From: Sorangium cellulosum
GTDB lineage: Bacteria; Myxococcota_A; Polyangia; Polyangiales; Polyangiaceae
Assembly: GCF_001589285.1 (NCBI RefSeq)
Contig: NZ_JEMA01000372.1
Span: 145-64,144 of the forward strand
DNA length: 64,000 nucleotides
Direction of reading: 5' to 3'
Position numbers and translations under genes: made by a program. Each line of letters starts with the position of its first letter. The first letter of the stretch is position 1. Below, piece after piece: positions 1 to 8,870 of this stretch. The notes beneath the pieces were generated by a model, which worked only from the letters and a program-made list of their open reading frames with translations, did not search any database and was not told the origin of the DNA.

Positions 1-288
1 GGCGGGCGCGCGAGCCGACGCGGGCGGCTCGCCGAACGGGAAGATCGGCAGGACGTCGAGGACCTGGGGGGCGCTGCGCTCGCCGGCCCTCAGCGCGCTC
101 AGGTCGATGACCCCCGAGGACGCGTCGCGATCGTCGTCCGCGACGTGCGCCGCAGGCGAGGTCGTGGCGGCGGCGCTCTCCGTGGTCGGCTGGGCGTCCA
201 CCGAGAACGCGACCGAGGTGTCTTCTCCGGGGTTGGCGACAGCGGATCGGTGTTCGTTCGTCCACTCCTTGTGCTGCGTGCTCTTCAT
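1..288 (-). CDS. N-terminal part of an unrecognised protein, cut by the window edge
   Basis: An open frame runs from an ATG at 288 to the left edge with no stop, so about 96 codons are visible. The first 55 residues are polar and rich in Ala, Thr, Ser and Asp, with no signal peptide or membrane segment. A more ordered stretch follows (IDLSALRAGE, then PIFPFGEPP). Only a weak Shine-Dalgarno (AGAAG) precedes the ATG. A disordered N-terminal arm like this is common in large myxobacterial proteins, but no family can be named from this part. The gene is divergent from the lipoprotein gene at 717. Whether it is real depends on sequence beyond the window. Confidence 0.45.
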   Translation of the reverse strand, partial: MKSTQHKEWTNEHRSAVANPGEDTSVAFSVDAQPTTESAAATTSPAAHVADDDRDASSGVIDLSALRAGERSAPQVLDVLPIFPFGEPPASARAPA

Positions 289-716
289 GGTTGCTTCTGC
301 TTCAGCCGTATCGGCCGAACGCTGGAGTCGTGACCCACGGGCGGCCGGTCGGCGTGTCCTTTCGTGATTTGGACATGCGCACGCGCGATCGCTTGGGCCA
401 GGGGCGCGCGTCCGCGCGCGTTTCATGGCTCACCGCGCGCGTCACCGCGCTCCACGCCGCGCTGCGCGCGCCGTCGTACGCAGCGACGGACGCACCCGTA
501 GGCGAGATCGGGGCGCACCTGAGGCGACGGACGTCGGCGGCGTTCGCGATCTTGCGAGCGGACTCGCGACGCCCATACTTCGACCGCTCGGATCGCCGAG
601 GGCGTGCAGCCGGCGGGTATCATGACCGCGTGCGCTCGGGGAAGTTGGTTGCGATCGGGGCGTTCCTCGTCGAACAGAAGTTCCCACGCAAACGCGGATC
701 GGATACTTGAGGTGAG
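289..716. other. Intergenic region between divergent genes
   Basis: This 428 bp stretch separates the start of the leftward partial gene from the start of the rightward lipoprotein gene, so it should hold both promoters. Only overlapping, poorly coding frames occur here. I see no convincing promoter hexamers, RNA gene or repeat. Confidence 0.5.
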
Positions 717-1154
717 ATGAAACCTACACGGCTCTTCACGGTTCTGGGGGCGCTGGCGTTCCCCCTCGCGGTGGCTCTGGTCAGCAACGGGTGCAAGAAG
801 GAGGAGGAGGAGCTGCCGCCGGTGCCCCCGGCGCTGCCGACGCCGGCCCCGACGCCGACGCCCACGACGCAGATCGTGCCCGAAGAGGACGCCGGGGCGG
901 ACGCGGCCGACGCCGACGTCGCGGACGCAGATGCCGGGAAGAAGGTGGTCGGAACGGGCGACCCGAGCGGCATCCGCAAGTGCTGCGCGGCGCTGCGCCA
1001 GAACGCGAAGTCGGCGCCCCCCGAGCAGCAGGGCGGCTACCTCGCGGCGGCCTCGGCGTGCGACGGCCTGGCGAACTCGCCGCAAGGCCGGCAGGCGCTC
1101 TCGACGCTGCGCGGCCTCCTGCTCGGCGCGCAGATGCCTGCCTCCTGCCAGTAA
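717..1154 (+). CDS. Small putative lipoprotein, function unknown
   Basis: The protein has 145 residues. A short basic N-terminus (MKPTR) is followed by a hydrophobic stretch (residues 6-24) and a lipobox-like VSNGC with the candidate lipid-attached Cys at 26. The mature protein begins with an acidic KKEEEE run, then a Pro/Thr linker (about 33-50) and an Ala/Asp-rich tract of DADVADADAG type (about 57-72). The C-terminal part (80-145) looks folded and has several Cys (CCAAL, SACDG, final SCQ) that could form disulfides outside the membrane. A good Shine-Dalgarno (GAGGTGAG) ends just before the ATG. Lipoproteins with an acidic spacer and small Cys-containing C-terminal domain are frequent in myxobacteria. 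No function can be assigned. Confidence 0.8.
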   Translation: MKPTRLFTVLGALAFPLAVALVSNGCKKEEEELPPVPPALPTPAPTPTPTTQIVPEEDAGADAADADVADADAGKKVVGTGDPSGIRKCCAALRQNAKSAPPEQQGGYLAAASACDGLANSPQGRQALSTLRGLLLGAQMPASCQ

Positions 1155-1266
1155 CGGCGAGGCGGGAAGCGAGGCCGCGGGAGAGCTGCGGCGCGGCCCC
1201 TCCGCCGGACGTGCTGGCGGAGCGGGCCGAGGCCCGACGGCGGCGATGCCGTGCTCGCGGCAACGT

Positions 1267-1318
1267 CAGCCGTGCACGTGGCCTCAGCCGTGCGCGTGGG
1301 CCTCAGCCGTGCACGTAG
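1267..1318. repeat. Three tandem copies of an approximately 18-bp unit spanning a gene end
   Basis: The unit CAGCCGTGCACGTGGCCT (1267-1284) recurs with small changes at 1285-1303 and, truncated, at 1304-1318. The last copy contains the final codons and stop of the L,D-transpeptidase gene (VHG-stop). The array therefore looks like duplication of the gene's terminal bases, probably by replication slippage. Confidence 0.75.
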
Positions 1319-3096
1319 ACGAGCGTGCCGCCGCCCTCGATGTTGAGGGCGCCGTGCCACTCGGGCGGGACGGCGGGCTCGGTCCACTCGAAGAGCCAGG
1401 CCGCGTCGGCGGGCGCCAGGTTGATGCAGCCGTGGCTGCGCGCCTTGCCGAACTCGTCGTGCCAGTAGGCGCCGTGAAGCGCGTACCCTTCGTGGAAGTA
1501 CTGCGTGTACGGCACGTCTCGCAGGTCGAACGCCTCGGACGCCTCGTCGTCGCCGTCCATCGTGGTCGAGACGTGCTTCGCGTGGATGTAGAACGACCCG
1601 CGGACGGTGGCGTCGGTCTCCTCGGGATCCGCCATGCCGCTGCGCCCGCTGGAGATGAGCGCCGCGAACACGGGGCGCGTGCCCTCGTAGGCGACGAGGA
1701 TCTGGCGGCGGATCGAGATGTCGATCCACTTCTTGCCGTCGCGCGCGAACCCCTGAGGGTCCTTGCGCAGCTCGGCGATGACGAGGTGGTCGCCAGCGAG
1801 CCATGAGCCCTCGGTCGTCTCGAGCAGCCCCTTCGCGCCGCCGCGCGTGCGGCCGGTGAGCACCCAGCCCGAGCGGAACGGCGCGAGGCCCGCGTCGACG
1901 AGCGAGCGGCCCGACGCCGACGGACGATGCTTGCTCGCGCCGTGGGCGCGGACGAACGCAGGCGCGCCCTTCAGGCCGGGATCGACGCGGGGGTCGGTGC
2001 CGGGCGGCGGCGGAGGAAGCTCGTCGGCGGGGGGCTCGGCGATGGAGAACGAGGCGCTGGCGGCGTGGGCGGGGGAAGCGGCCGGGGACGTGGGGGCGAC
2101 CGCGGGCGTCGGGGAGGCCGGGGCCGCGCCGGCGATCGGAGCGGCGGTGCCGGGCGGGGACGTGGGGCCGGCGGCGCTTGCGGGGACCTCGGCGCCCTCG
2201 GCGTCGAGATCCTTGATGACGACGCCGCGAAGCGCGCTGAGGCGCGCGGGGCGGGTGCGATCGAGCGGGATGAGGTCGAGCTCGGTGGTGAGGCCGAAGC
2301 GGCGGTTGGTCCACTCGAAGGTGGTGATGAGGCCGAAGGCGGAGCTCTCCTTGGCGCGGCCGGTGTGCACGGAGTAGTGGAGCTTCTCCTCGGCGCCGTA
2401 CGGCTTGGGGAGATCGCGGCCGGCGAGCAGGAACGCGGGCACCGTGTCGAGCGGCAAGGAAGAGGGCGCGACGGCGGCGCGGGCGAGGTGGCCGTTGAGC
2501 GTGGAGCCCTCGACGCGGCGCTGATCCTCGACCGTGGGGAGCCGGAAATAGAGGTGCGGCGGGGGCGAGCCCGACATGACGTAGTGGTACGGCACGGGCG
2601 CTCCGCGGCGCGGGCCGCGCACAGCGGCGGCGACCACCTGGTGCTCGAGCGCGAGCGAGGCGCCCTTGCCGACACAGACGTAGCCGCGCGGCGCGATCCG
2701 GTACCAGCCGCCAGCGCACCCCTTGGTGCCCGCGGGGATCTCGGCCCGGTCGACGACCGCGCCAGCGCGCAGGTAGCCGAGCTTCGTGGAGCGCTCGTCG
2801 GGGGCGACGTAGATCCAGGTGCGCATCGCGATGCTGGCGATCTTCGCGCCCTGGCCCGGGAGGGTGGCCTCCTTGGGAGCGGCGGAGGCGGCGGCGAGAG
2901 AAGGCGAGCCGGGAGAGGGCGAGCCGGGAGAGGAAGCGGCTGCGTTGTCGGGCGACGCGGGGGCGCCGGATGCGGTGGCTGCAGGAGCGTCGGGGCGGCG
3001 GTCATCGGTCGCCCGGCCGGGTGGATCCTGGGCCGGAGAGCAGGCGGCGGCCAGGAGGGCGAGGGCGGGCGCGGAGGTACGAGCGAGGGAAGGCAT
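1303..3096 (-). CDS. Lipoprotein-type L,D-transpeptidase (YkuD domain) with SH3-like domain
   Basis: The protein has 597 residues. The N-terminus (LALLAAAC) is a lipobox, so it is probably anchored in an envelope membrane. A bacterial SH3-like domain lies near residues 90-145 (two WxY-type strands and a GYVCVGKG turn). A long Ala/Pro/Ser/Thr linker occupies about 300-365. The C-terminal YkuD catalytic domain (about 455-590) carries the signature HGAYW, then SHGCINL with the nucleophilic Cys. L,D-transpeptidases form 3-3 peptidoglycan cross-links or attach proteins to peptidoglycan, acting outside the inner membrane. YkuD domains linked to an SH3-like region are known in large Gram-negative enzymes. 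The middle part (150-290) is unassigned. The gene is convergent with the lipoprotein gene at 717, and its stop lies inside a small tandem repeat. Confidence 0.88.
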   Translation of the reverse strand: MPSLARTSAPALALLAAACSPAQDPPGRATDDRRPDAPAATASGAPASPDNAAASSPGSPSPGSPSLAAASAAPKEATLPGQGAKIASIAMRTWIYVAPDERSTKLGYLRAGAVVDRAEIPAGTKGCAGGWYRIAPRGYVCVGKGASLALEHQVVAAAVRGPRRGAPVPYHYVMSGSPPPHLYFRLPTVEDQRRVEGSTLNGHLARAAVAPSSLPLDTVPAFLLAGRDLPKPYGAEEKLHYSVHTGRAKESSAFGLITTFEWTNRRFGLTTELDLIPLDRTRPARLSALRGVVIKDLDAEGAEVPASAAGPTSPPGTAAPIAGAAPASPTPAVAPTSPAASPAHAASASFSIAEPPADELPPPPPGTDPRVDPGLKGAPAFVRAHGASKHRPSASGRSLVDAGLAPFRSGWVLTGRTRGGAKGLLETTEGSWLAGDHLVIAELRKDPQGFARDGKKWIDISIRRQILVAYEGTRPVFAALISSGRSGMADPEETDATVRGSFYIHAKHVSTTMDGDDEASEAFDLRDVPYTQYFHEGYALHGAYWHDEFGKARSHGCINLAPADAAWLFEWTEPAVPPEWHGALNIEGGGTLVYVHG

Positions 3097-3315
3097 CGAC
3101 GCGAGGGCGCAGGCGGAGACGGGGAGAGCAAGGCCGCGGGCGCCCGGGCGGGCGTGCGCGAGGACGCGACCAGCGGGCCACGAGGAGCTGGAGCGCGAGC
3201 CGAGCGGGCGAGGTGTACGCCGAGCGGCGGGGGCGATGCAATCTCCTGCCGCGCGGCGCGGGCGGGGCGGCGGACGGGACGGCGAGGCGTCGCGCCCGCC
3301 TAGCGTCGCGCTCGC

Positions 3316-4080
3316 CTAGCGCTTGACCTTCTTCGCGAGCAGGTCGCCCAGCGTGCCGAAGTTGCGCGGAGCGGGCTTGGCGCTCTTGTCGCCCTTGTCA
3401 TTGCCACCGCCGGAGCGCTCGGCCTTGGCGTACGACTCGAACTGGCCGCGCTCCTCGTCGACGCGGAGCGCGGAGATCGACAGGCGGATCTTGCCGGACT
3501 CGTCCACGTTGAGGATCTTCGCCTCGACCTCCTGGCCCACGGTGAAGTGCTTCTTCAGATCGGCCGCGCGCGGCGTCGCCGTCTCGGCCGTCGGGACGAG
3601 GCCGCGGCCCGAGCGGCCCGACGTGCCGGCGATCTGGACGAAGACACCGTACCGCTCGATGCCGGTCACCTTGCCCTTGACGCGGGCCCCCTCGACGAGC
3701 AGCGGCGCACCACCGGCAGCCGGCGAAGAGACAGCGAGCGGCGACGCGCTGTCGCCGTCATCGCTCGCACGAACGACAACCGGGGTGAGGCGCACCTGGC
3801 CGGTGGCGAAGTCGACGCCCGAGACGACAGCAGAGACGCGCGAGCCGACCGAGACCCGGAGGTTGCCGTCGCCATCGCTCAGGGCAACGCGCTCGAACAT
3901 GCCCTCCTGCTTGCCACCGAGATCCGCGAAGACCGCCTCGCGCGCGACCGCGACGATGGTCACCTCGACGGTCTCGCCCGTCTGGTACTGACGGCGGCGC
4001 TGCTTGCCAGCCCCCTCGGACTGCTCGAACAGCGAAGCGAACGATTCTTTGGAGGCGGCGGAAGGGCGCGGCGGCGACAT
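3316..4080 (-). CDS. S1 RNA-binding domain protein (two S1 repeats)
   Basis: The protein has 254 residues. Two oligonucleotide-binding S1 repeats are visible. The first spans about 33-105 (GETVEVTIVAVAREAVFADLG, degenerate). The second spans about 130-205 (VKGKVTGIERYGVFVQI, then LVP and VGQEVEAKILNVD), ending in KIRLSISA as is typical of S1 domains. The N-terminus (SFASLFEQSE) and C-terminus (FGTLGDLLAKK) resemble S1 proteins of Tex/RpsA style, but the length is too short for ribosomal protein S1. Likely a cytoplasmic RNA-binding or translation-associated protein. It is the last chromosomal gene before the tRNA where the island begins. Confidence 0.85.
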   Translation of the reverse strand: MSPPRPSAASKESFASLFEQSEGAGKQRRRQYQTGETVEVTIVAVAREAVFADLGGKQEGMFERVALSDGDGNLRVSVGSRVSAVVSGVDFATGQVRLTPVVVRASDDGDSASPLAVSSPAAGGAPLLVEGARVKGKVTGIERYGVFVQIAGTSGRSGRGLVPTAETATPRAADLKKHFTVGQEVEAKILNVDESGKIRLSISALRVDEERGQFESYAKAERSGGGNDKGDKSAKPAPRNFGTLGDLLAKKVKR

Positions 4081-4427
4081 GGCGGGACCTCATAGCGCGA
4101 GGCGAGGGCGCGAGGAAGGCGGCCGTGAGGGAGAAGCGAGGGGGGAGAGAGACGGGAGGGGAGGAGAGGCGGGCGGGACGGGGTGGACGGGGGCGTTCCG
4201 GCGAGGGGAGGGTGAGCGGGGACGGGAGCGGGAGCACGGCGCCTGGAGGGGGGCGTCGGCGACGGGGGCGCGGGAAGGCAGCAGCAGGGAGAGGAGCGCT
4301 GCGCCTGGGTCTGGGAGCACACGCAGCGCGCTCGGCGGCGCGGCGCGGCGCGAAGCGGGCGGCGGGGGCAGGAAAGGAAAGGTGGAACCTGCCTGGACCT
4401 TCTGCTAGCTTCGCCGGCCGCTGAATC
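4081..4427. other. Purine-rich spacer with many G runs upstream of tRNA-Lys
   Basis: No credible gene lies here. From about 4090 to 4390 the plus strand is strongly purine-skewed, with repeated runs of three to six G, so it could form G-quadruplexes on that strand. It contains the promoter space of the S1 gene (leftward) and of tRNA-Lys (rightward). Confidence 0.6.
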
Positions 4428-4508
<81 letters not shown>

Positions 4509-5666
4509 CTACGCGGAACTGCTGACCTTTCCGACCAGCACCCCCGCCTGTTCCAGGTTTTCTCCACGGACCGCCCCGGCGGGCGGCCCGTCGAGCAGCG
4601 CGATCGCGCTCCGCTTCGCGCTCGGCGAGAGGTGCATGTAGCCCATGGTCGTCGAGACGTCGCGGTGCCCGGCGAGCTCCTTGATCGCCATCACGGGCGC
4701 CCCCCGCATCGCGAGGTGCGAGCAGAACGTGTGGCGGAGGATGTGCGGGCCCTCGAGCACGGCGAGCCCGGCGCGGCGCGTCGCCTGCCGCATCCAGCGC
4801 GCGACCGTCCGCCCCGTGATGGGCGAGCCGTCGTCCTCGCAGAGCACGCGGTCGCTCCGGAGGTGGCGGTGCGCCTTGAGGGCCGCCGCGAGCCGCTGCG
4901 TCAGGTCGACGATGCGGCCGCGCCCGCCTTTCGGGGTGGACTCGATGCCGTTCCAGTCCGCCCGGCGGATGTGGACCTGGGCGCGAACCAGATCGACGTC
5001 GCCCCAGCGGAGCGAGATCATCTCGCCCCGGCGGAGCCCCGCCTCCGCGCCGAGGAGCACCATCAGGTGCGCGCCCCAGCCGACCTTCCGGGCGCCCTCG
5101 ACGAGCCGGTCGAGCTCGTCGAACTCGAGGAAGCCCTTGTCGGGCTTCGGAGCCTTGAGCAGCGCGACGCGGCACGGCATGGCGGGGATGACCTCCCACT
5201 CGACCGCGACGCGGAGCATCTTGCCCAGGACGCACAGGATGTTGTTCACCGTCTTCGCCGACAGCCTGCCGAGCCGCGCCTTGAGCCGCTGCACGTCCTC
5301 GCTCTTGATGGCGTCGAGCCGCCTCGATCCGAGGGCAGGCTCCAGGTAGAGCCTCAGGATCCGCTTCTTCGCATCGATCCCGCTCGGCTTCTGCCGGTTC
5401 GCCTCCGCGTAGCCCTCGATGAACCGCGGGGCGAACTCGCTGAGCGTGGGCACCTCCTTCGTCGTGGCCTCGGTTTCGGGCTTCGTGAGGGCTTCGAGCA
5501 GAAGCTCCCGCTCCCTCGCCTCGCCCCAGCGCTGGGCCTGCTGCTTCGTCGACACCGGGGCCCTTCGGCGCTCGCGCACCTCCCTGCCGCCCGGCATCGT
5601 GACGCAGATGTCCACCTCCCAGCCTTCCCTCTTCGACCGCGTGTACGGCCGAACTTTCACCGTCAT
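4509..5666 (-). CDS. int: Tyrosine site-specific recombinase (integrase)
   Basis: The protein has 385 residues, the normal length for phage/ICE integrases. It has an N-terminal arm-binding part, then a SAM-like core-binding domain (about 73-165) and a catalytic domain (about 175-355). The catalytic residues are visible: Arg in GLRRGEM (about 212-213), HILRH (His308, Arg311), His in AGHRD (334) and the tyrosine in MGYMH (343). It cuts and rejoins att sites during integration and excision. Its ATG overlaps the stop of the upstream HTH gene (ATGA at 5663-5666), so the two are translationally coupled. It lies 8 bp from tRNA-Lys, its likely target. Confidence 0.95.
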   Translation of the reverse strand: MTVKVRPYTRSKREGWEVDICVTMPGGREVRERRRAPVSTKQQAQRWGEARERELLLEALTKPETEATTKEVPTLSEFAPRFIEGYAEANRQKPSGIDAKKRILRLYLEPALGSRRLDAIKSEDVQRLKARLGRLSAKTVNNILCVLGKMLRVAVEWEVIPAMPCRVALLKAPKPDKGFLEFDELDRLVEGARKVGWGAHLMVLLGAEAGLRRGEMISLRWGDVDLVRAQVHIRRADWNGIESTPKGGRGRIVDLTQRLAAALKAHRHLRSDRVLCEDDGSPITGRTVARWMRQATRRAGLAVLEGPHILRHTFCSHLAMRGAPVMAIKELAGHRDVSTTMGYMHLSPSAKRSAIALLDGPPAGAVRGENLEQAGVLVGKVSSSA

Positions 5667-5965
5667 CGTCGGGTTCTCCCCGGCGATGGCGCTCGCCTCT
5701 CGTCGAGCCAGCGTAGCAGGTCGTCGCGGTGGACGAGGAGGCGCCGGCCGATGCGGACGGCGCCGGGGAGGGCGGCGCGCTCGGCCATCGCGTAGACGGC
5801 CTTGCGGGTGGTGCGGAGGAGGGTCGCGACCTCGTCGGCGGTGAGGAGCAGCGGCAGCTCATCCCGAGTGGTCGGGCCTGTCATCGCGCGCCTGCCGGTA
5901 GGCGGCGGCGCCGGCGCGTCCGGCGCGTCGACTGGACGAGCATCGCCGCGGATGTCGCGGGTCAT
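5663..5965 (-). CDS. Excisionase-like helix-turn-helix DNA-binding protein
   Basis: The protein has 100 residues from the ATG at 5965; a second possible ATG lies about 27 codons later. After a Pro/Ala-rich leader it has a MerR/excisionase-type winged helix: LLTADEVATLLRTTRKAVYAMAER (recognition helix), then LPGAVRIGRRLLVHRDDLLRWLDE. Such proteins bind near att sites and steer integrases to excision, or act as repressors. The chosen start forms an ATGA overlap with the 79-residue gene upstream, and its stop overlaps the integrase start, so the three genes form one coupled unit. A much longer in-frame extension to 6430 exists but runs through the neighbouring gene and is rejected. Confidence 0.82.
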   Translation of the reverse strand: MTRDIRGDARPVDAPDAPAPPPTGRRAMTGPTTRDELPLLLTADEVATLLRTTRKAVYAMAERAALPGAVRIGRRLLVHRDDLLRWLDERRAPSPGRTRR

Positions 5966-6201
5966 GTGCCCTCCGTGGCAAGCCAGCGCTCGGAGGACGG
6001 GATGCGCATGAGAAGCCCGAGCGTCCCGGCGCGGATGCCTCCGATGTTCGCCTCGATGTCGCCGTCGGCCGTACGAACGGCGCGGCACTCGAGCGCGCGT
6101 TGGAGCGCGTCGGGCGGCATGTCGAGGCACCCGGCGGCGGTCTTCAAGGAGAGCCAGCCGCGTGGACGTTGGGGGACGGGGGCGGAGGGGCGCTTGCTCA
6201 T
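5962..6201 (-). CDS. Small predicted DNA-binding protein of the integrase operon
   Basis: The protein has 79 residues. WLSLKTAAGCLDMPPDALQRAL looks like the two helices of a helix-turn-helix, followed by a short strand region with charged residues, as in small excisionase or regulator proteins. It is the first gene of a coupled trio: its stop overlaps the next ATG (ATGA at 5962-5965). No family was recognised with certainty. A role with the integrase (directionality or repression) is an inference from position. Confidence 0.65.
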   Translation of the reverse strand: MSKRPSAPVPQRPRGWLSLKTAAGCLDMPPDALQRALECRAVRTADGDIEANIGGIRAGTLGLLMRIPSSERWLATEGT

Positions 6202-6345
6202 CGGCCGCTCCGCGGCGCCGCATGCGGCGGGTACATGCCGAGCGGTGCTTGGCTGCTCGAGCTACCGTCGTCGTGCATGCCCGCGTGTTACCTCGGGCGC
6301 TTACCGCTCTTGCCGCAAATGCGCGTCCGGCCTTTACGGTGGATG

Positions 6346-7260
6346 TCAGGACGGATCGGTCGGGCTCTCGGGCGAAGGGGGCGCCCCTGCGTCGTAGCGG
6401 CGCACGATCGCGAGCAGTTCCTCGTTCCATACCTTCATGACCGCGTCCACGAGTCGTTCCGGGAGGCCTCTTGATGCGAGCAAGCGCAGCAAGTAGCCGA
6501 GCATCTCCGAGCCACCGACCGGCTCGTCATCGAGCATGCACCTGGCGTCCAACGGCCGCTTGAAGTGGCCTGCACGCTGCTTACGGCCGCCGAGCGCTGC
6601 GGAGGTTTTTTCGAGCGTCTCAGGACCCACGTCAGTCACCTCGTGGCCCACCACGTTGGCCAGTCGTCGCAACAAGCCCTCGTCCTTGTCGGCCAAATCT
6701 AACGTGGAGCGCGGGACGGCCGCATCGACCACGCGCGTGAGCAGCGTGCTGGGCAGCGGCACCTCCCACCAAGCAAAGCGGCTCCGCACGAAGTTGGTCA
6801 GCTCCCGCCTGAACGGTTCATTGTGATTCAGGGAGTGGCTCGGCAAGCCTTTCCTTTTTCTGTCAGCTTGCTCCGAGTTCCATTTCTGCCTGCGCTTCCG
6901 GACAAGGTCGGCGACCTCGCGCAACGCCTGCGCGGTTCGCACCTGTTTGACCAGCTTTCGGCGCTCATCACGGTGGCGAAGGACGGTCTGGACCACCTTC
7001 TTCAAGACGGTGGGCGTGCCGCTGAGCTTCCCGACTGCCACACGGATCGCGCGGTCGCTGACGGCCAGGTGCGGGTCCATCGGTGCGTGTGGCGTCTCGT
7101 ACTCCACCGCGAGTCGAAGCAGCTCCAGGACCGCTTCCCTGAGCGTTTCCGACGATAGCTCGTAGGAATGCTCCGCGTGCTCGCGCGTCGGGCGCCGGGG
7201 CCGGCCAGAGCCCTGCGGGGTCGTCCTCGTCGTCTCGCCGTTCCCTCTACCCGTCGTCAT
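6346..7260 (-). CDS. Hypothetical protein of the island
   Basis: The protein has 304 residues from the ATG at 7260, which has a strong Shine-Dalgarno (GGAGG, 9 bp upstream). A longer frame to 7722 runs into the upstream regulatory region and is not preferred. The N-terminus is basic and disordered, and the rest is helical and rich in Arg, Leu and Glu (VLKKVVQTVLRHRDERRKLVKQ; LLRRLANVVGHEV). No enzymatic motif, membrane segment or signal peptide is visible. It is divergent from the ParB-like gene at 7515, sharing a 254 bp promoter region. Function unknown. Confidence 0.7.
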   Translation of the reverse strand: MTTGRGNGETTRTTPQGSGRPRRPTREHAEHSYELSSETLREAVLELLRLAVEYETPHAPMDPHLAVSDRAIRVAVGKLSGTPTVLKKVVQTVLRHRDERRKLVKQVRTAQALREVADLVRKRRQKWNSEQADRKRKGLPSHSLNHNEPFRRELTNFVRSRFAWWEVPLPSTLLTRVVDAAVPRSTLDLADKDEGLLRRLANVVGHEVTDVGPETLEKTSAALGGRKQRAGHFKRPLDARCMLDDEPVGGSEMLGYLLRLLASRGLPERLVDAVMKVWNEELLAIVRRYDAGAPPSPESPTDPS

Positions 7261-7514
7261 TGAGTGGCTTCCTCCAGCTAGAAGTACCGCAACTTGTACC
7301 GCTCCGTTTACGGCAACGCTCCCCCGCCAGCGTGGAACACCACGCGGCACCAGATAGTGGTCCGGTAGGAGCAGCCGACGATGGAGGTGAGCTTGAACAT
7401 CTGTGCAGCGCCAAGGGCGACCCTGCGTCAGGGCATCGTCCGTCAACCGTCGCCCCCGCATCGCTTTGACGAGCCGGGCCGCTCGCTCTCGGGGACTGCC
7501 TGATGAGGACGCCG

Positions 7515-8870
7515 ATGGTCGACGGATGCGACGCCAGAGCGCCTCGAACGGCAGACGCGATCGACGGGCACGACGGCAGCCAACGCTGCGCAAATTGCGG
7601 TGTGCTCGGTCTCCGCACCGTCGCGTTGCTCTGCCCGAAACGGGGCTGCGGCGAGGCGATCCTCGAGAATACGACGGCATCGGAAGCGGACCTCCGGGCC
7701 GAGGCTGCTCGTGAGCACACATGCACCCGCTGTGGCACGTTGGCGAAGGCGATCGAGATGATCGAGTGTCCCAGCTGTCTACATCCGGTGCGCGCCGACG
7801 TCGAGGCTATCTCGCCCCCTTGGGGTGCAGCGACTGGGCAGAGCGCCGATGAGGCCGAGGTTAGCGTTCCGCAGATCGAGATCACCGTCGACGAGGAGTT
7901 CTCGAAGCTTATCCCTCCACTCTCGCCGGAGGAACTTGCTCAGCTCGAGCGGCACCTCTTGGCCGAGGGGTGCCATGATCCCCTCCTTGTCTGGGACGAC
8001 GGGCAGCAGCGGATCTTGATGGACGGGCACAACCGGTACCAGATCTGCCGGCGCCATCGCATCCGCTACACCGTGCGGACTATCCATCTGTCGGACCGGG
8101 ACACGGCGCGCACGTGGATTCTGGAACACCAGCTGGGCCGTCGCAATCTCACGCCCGAGGCTCTGGCGTATCTGCGGGGGAAGCTCTATAGTAGCTACAA
8201 GCACCAGGGGGCCCGGACGGACCTGCCTGCTGGTCACTCTGACCAGAGGTTGACGACGGCGGGGCAGCTCGCCGCCGCACATCATGTCGGCGAGAAGACG
8301 ATTCGACGGGATGCCCAGTTCGCCGAGCAGCTCGACCAGCTCGCCGAGGCGGTCGGCCCGGACATCAAGCACGCGGTGCTCGCGCGCGACGCGAAGATCT
8401 CGCGCACCGATGTTGGCCGGCTCCTCAAGCTCGACTCGCCGATCCGCAACCGCATCGTCGCGCGGAGCCGGGAAGGCGAGCCGGCCGCTCGGCTGATCAA
8501 AGATGCCTTGGCGGCCGCCGGCCGCCGCGAGCGGCCTTCTCCAACTGCGTCGGCAGTCGGAGCGGCGGCGGATACGGGCTGCAGCGCCATCCAGCCTGAG
8601 GCGCTGACAGGCGCGACAGTGATGCAGGTGGACGTGCAGGAGTTGCCGCCCACCACCGCGCTTCGCCCTGCCTCGCCCGCGAACAACGATGCTTTGAATG
8701 TCGTCGAGCAGAGCTCATTGGCTAAGGTGATCCGGGCACTAGCCGAGGTGGCGCAAGCTTTGAACCAGGTTACGCCTGGCGAGATCCAGGCCGATATCCT
8801 ACTGTCGATCCGTGAGCGCCTCGAGAAGGTTCAGTTGGCTCTGCAAGCTCATGAGGCGGTCCATGGCTGA
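7515..8870 (+). CDS. ParB/Spo0J-like domain protein with N-terminal zinc ribbons
   Basis: The protein has 451 residues from the ATG at 7515 (GAGG 6 bp upstream); an ATG at 7503 is also possible. The N-terminus has two zinc-ribbon-like Cys sets (CANCG with CPKRGC; CTRCG with CPSC) at about 25-95. A ParB N-terminal-like domain follows (about 125-215): PPLSPEELAQLERHLL, then ILMDGHNRYQI in the position of the ParB nucleotide-binding motif. A helical HTH region (about 235-340, GEKTIRRDAQFAEQLDQL) would bind DNA. The C-terminus ends in a possible coiled coil. ParB-like proteins serve in plasmid or element partition, or as regulators or nucleases. No ParA partner is seen nearby. Zinc ribbons ahead of a ParB fold are unusual. 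Confidence 0.78.
   Translation: MVDGCDARAPRTADAIDGHDGSQRCANCGVLGLRTVALLCPKRGCGEAILENTTASEADLRAEAAREHTCTRCGTLAKAIEMIECPSCLHPVRADVEAISPPWGAATGQSADEAEVSVPQIEITVDEEFSKLIPPLSPEELAQLERHLLAEGCHDPLLVWDDGQQRILMDGHNRYQICRRHRIRYTVRTIHLSDRDTARTWILEHQLGRRNLTPEALAYLRGKLYSSYKHQGARTDLPAGHSDQRLTTAGQLAAAHHVGEKTIRRDAQFAEQLDQLAEAVGPDIKHAVLARDAKISRTDVGRLLKLDSPIRNRIVARSREGEPAARLIKDALAAAGRRERPSPTASAVGAAADTGCSAIQPEALTGATVMQVDVQELPPTTALRPASPANNDALNVVEQSSLAKVIRALAEVAQALNQVTPGEIQADILLSIRERLEKVQLALQAHEAVHG

Noticed and set aside
1037-2719. 560-codon open frame on the minus strand
   Set aside because: Arg/Pro/Ala-rich shadow of the L,D-transpeptidase gene, which carries the real YkuD motifs in another frame.
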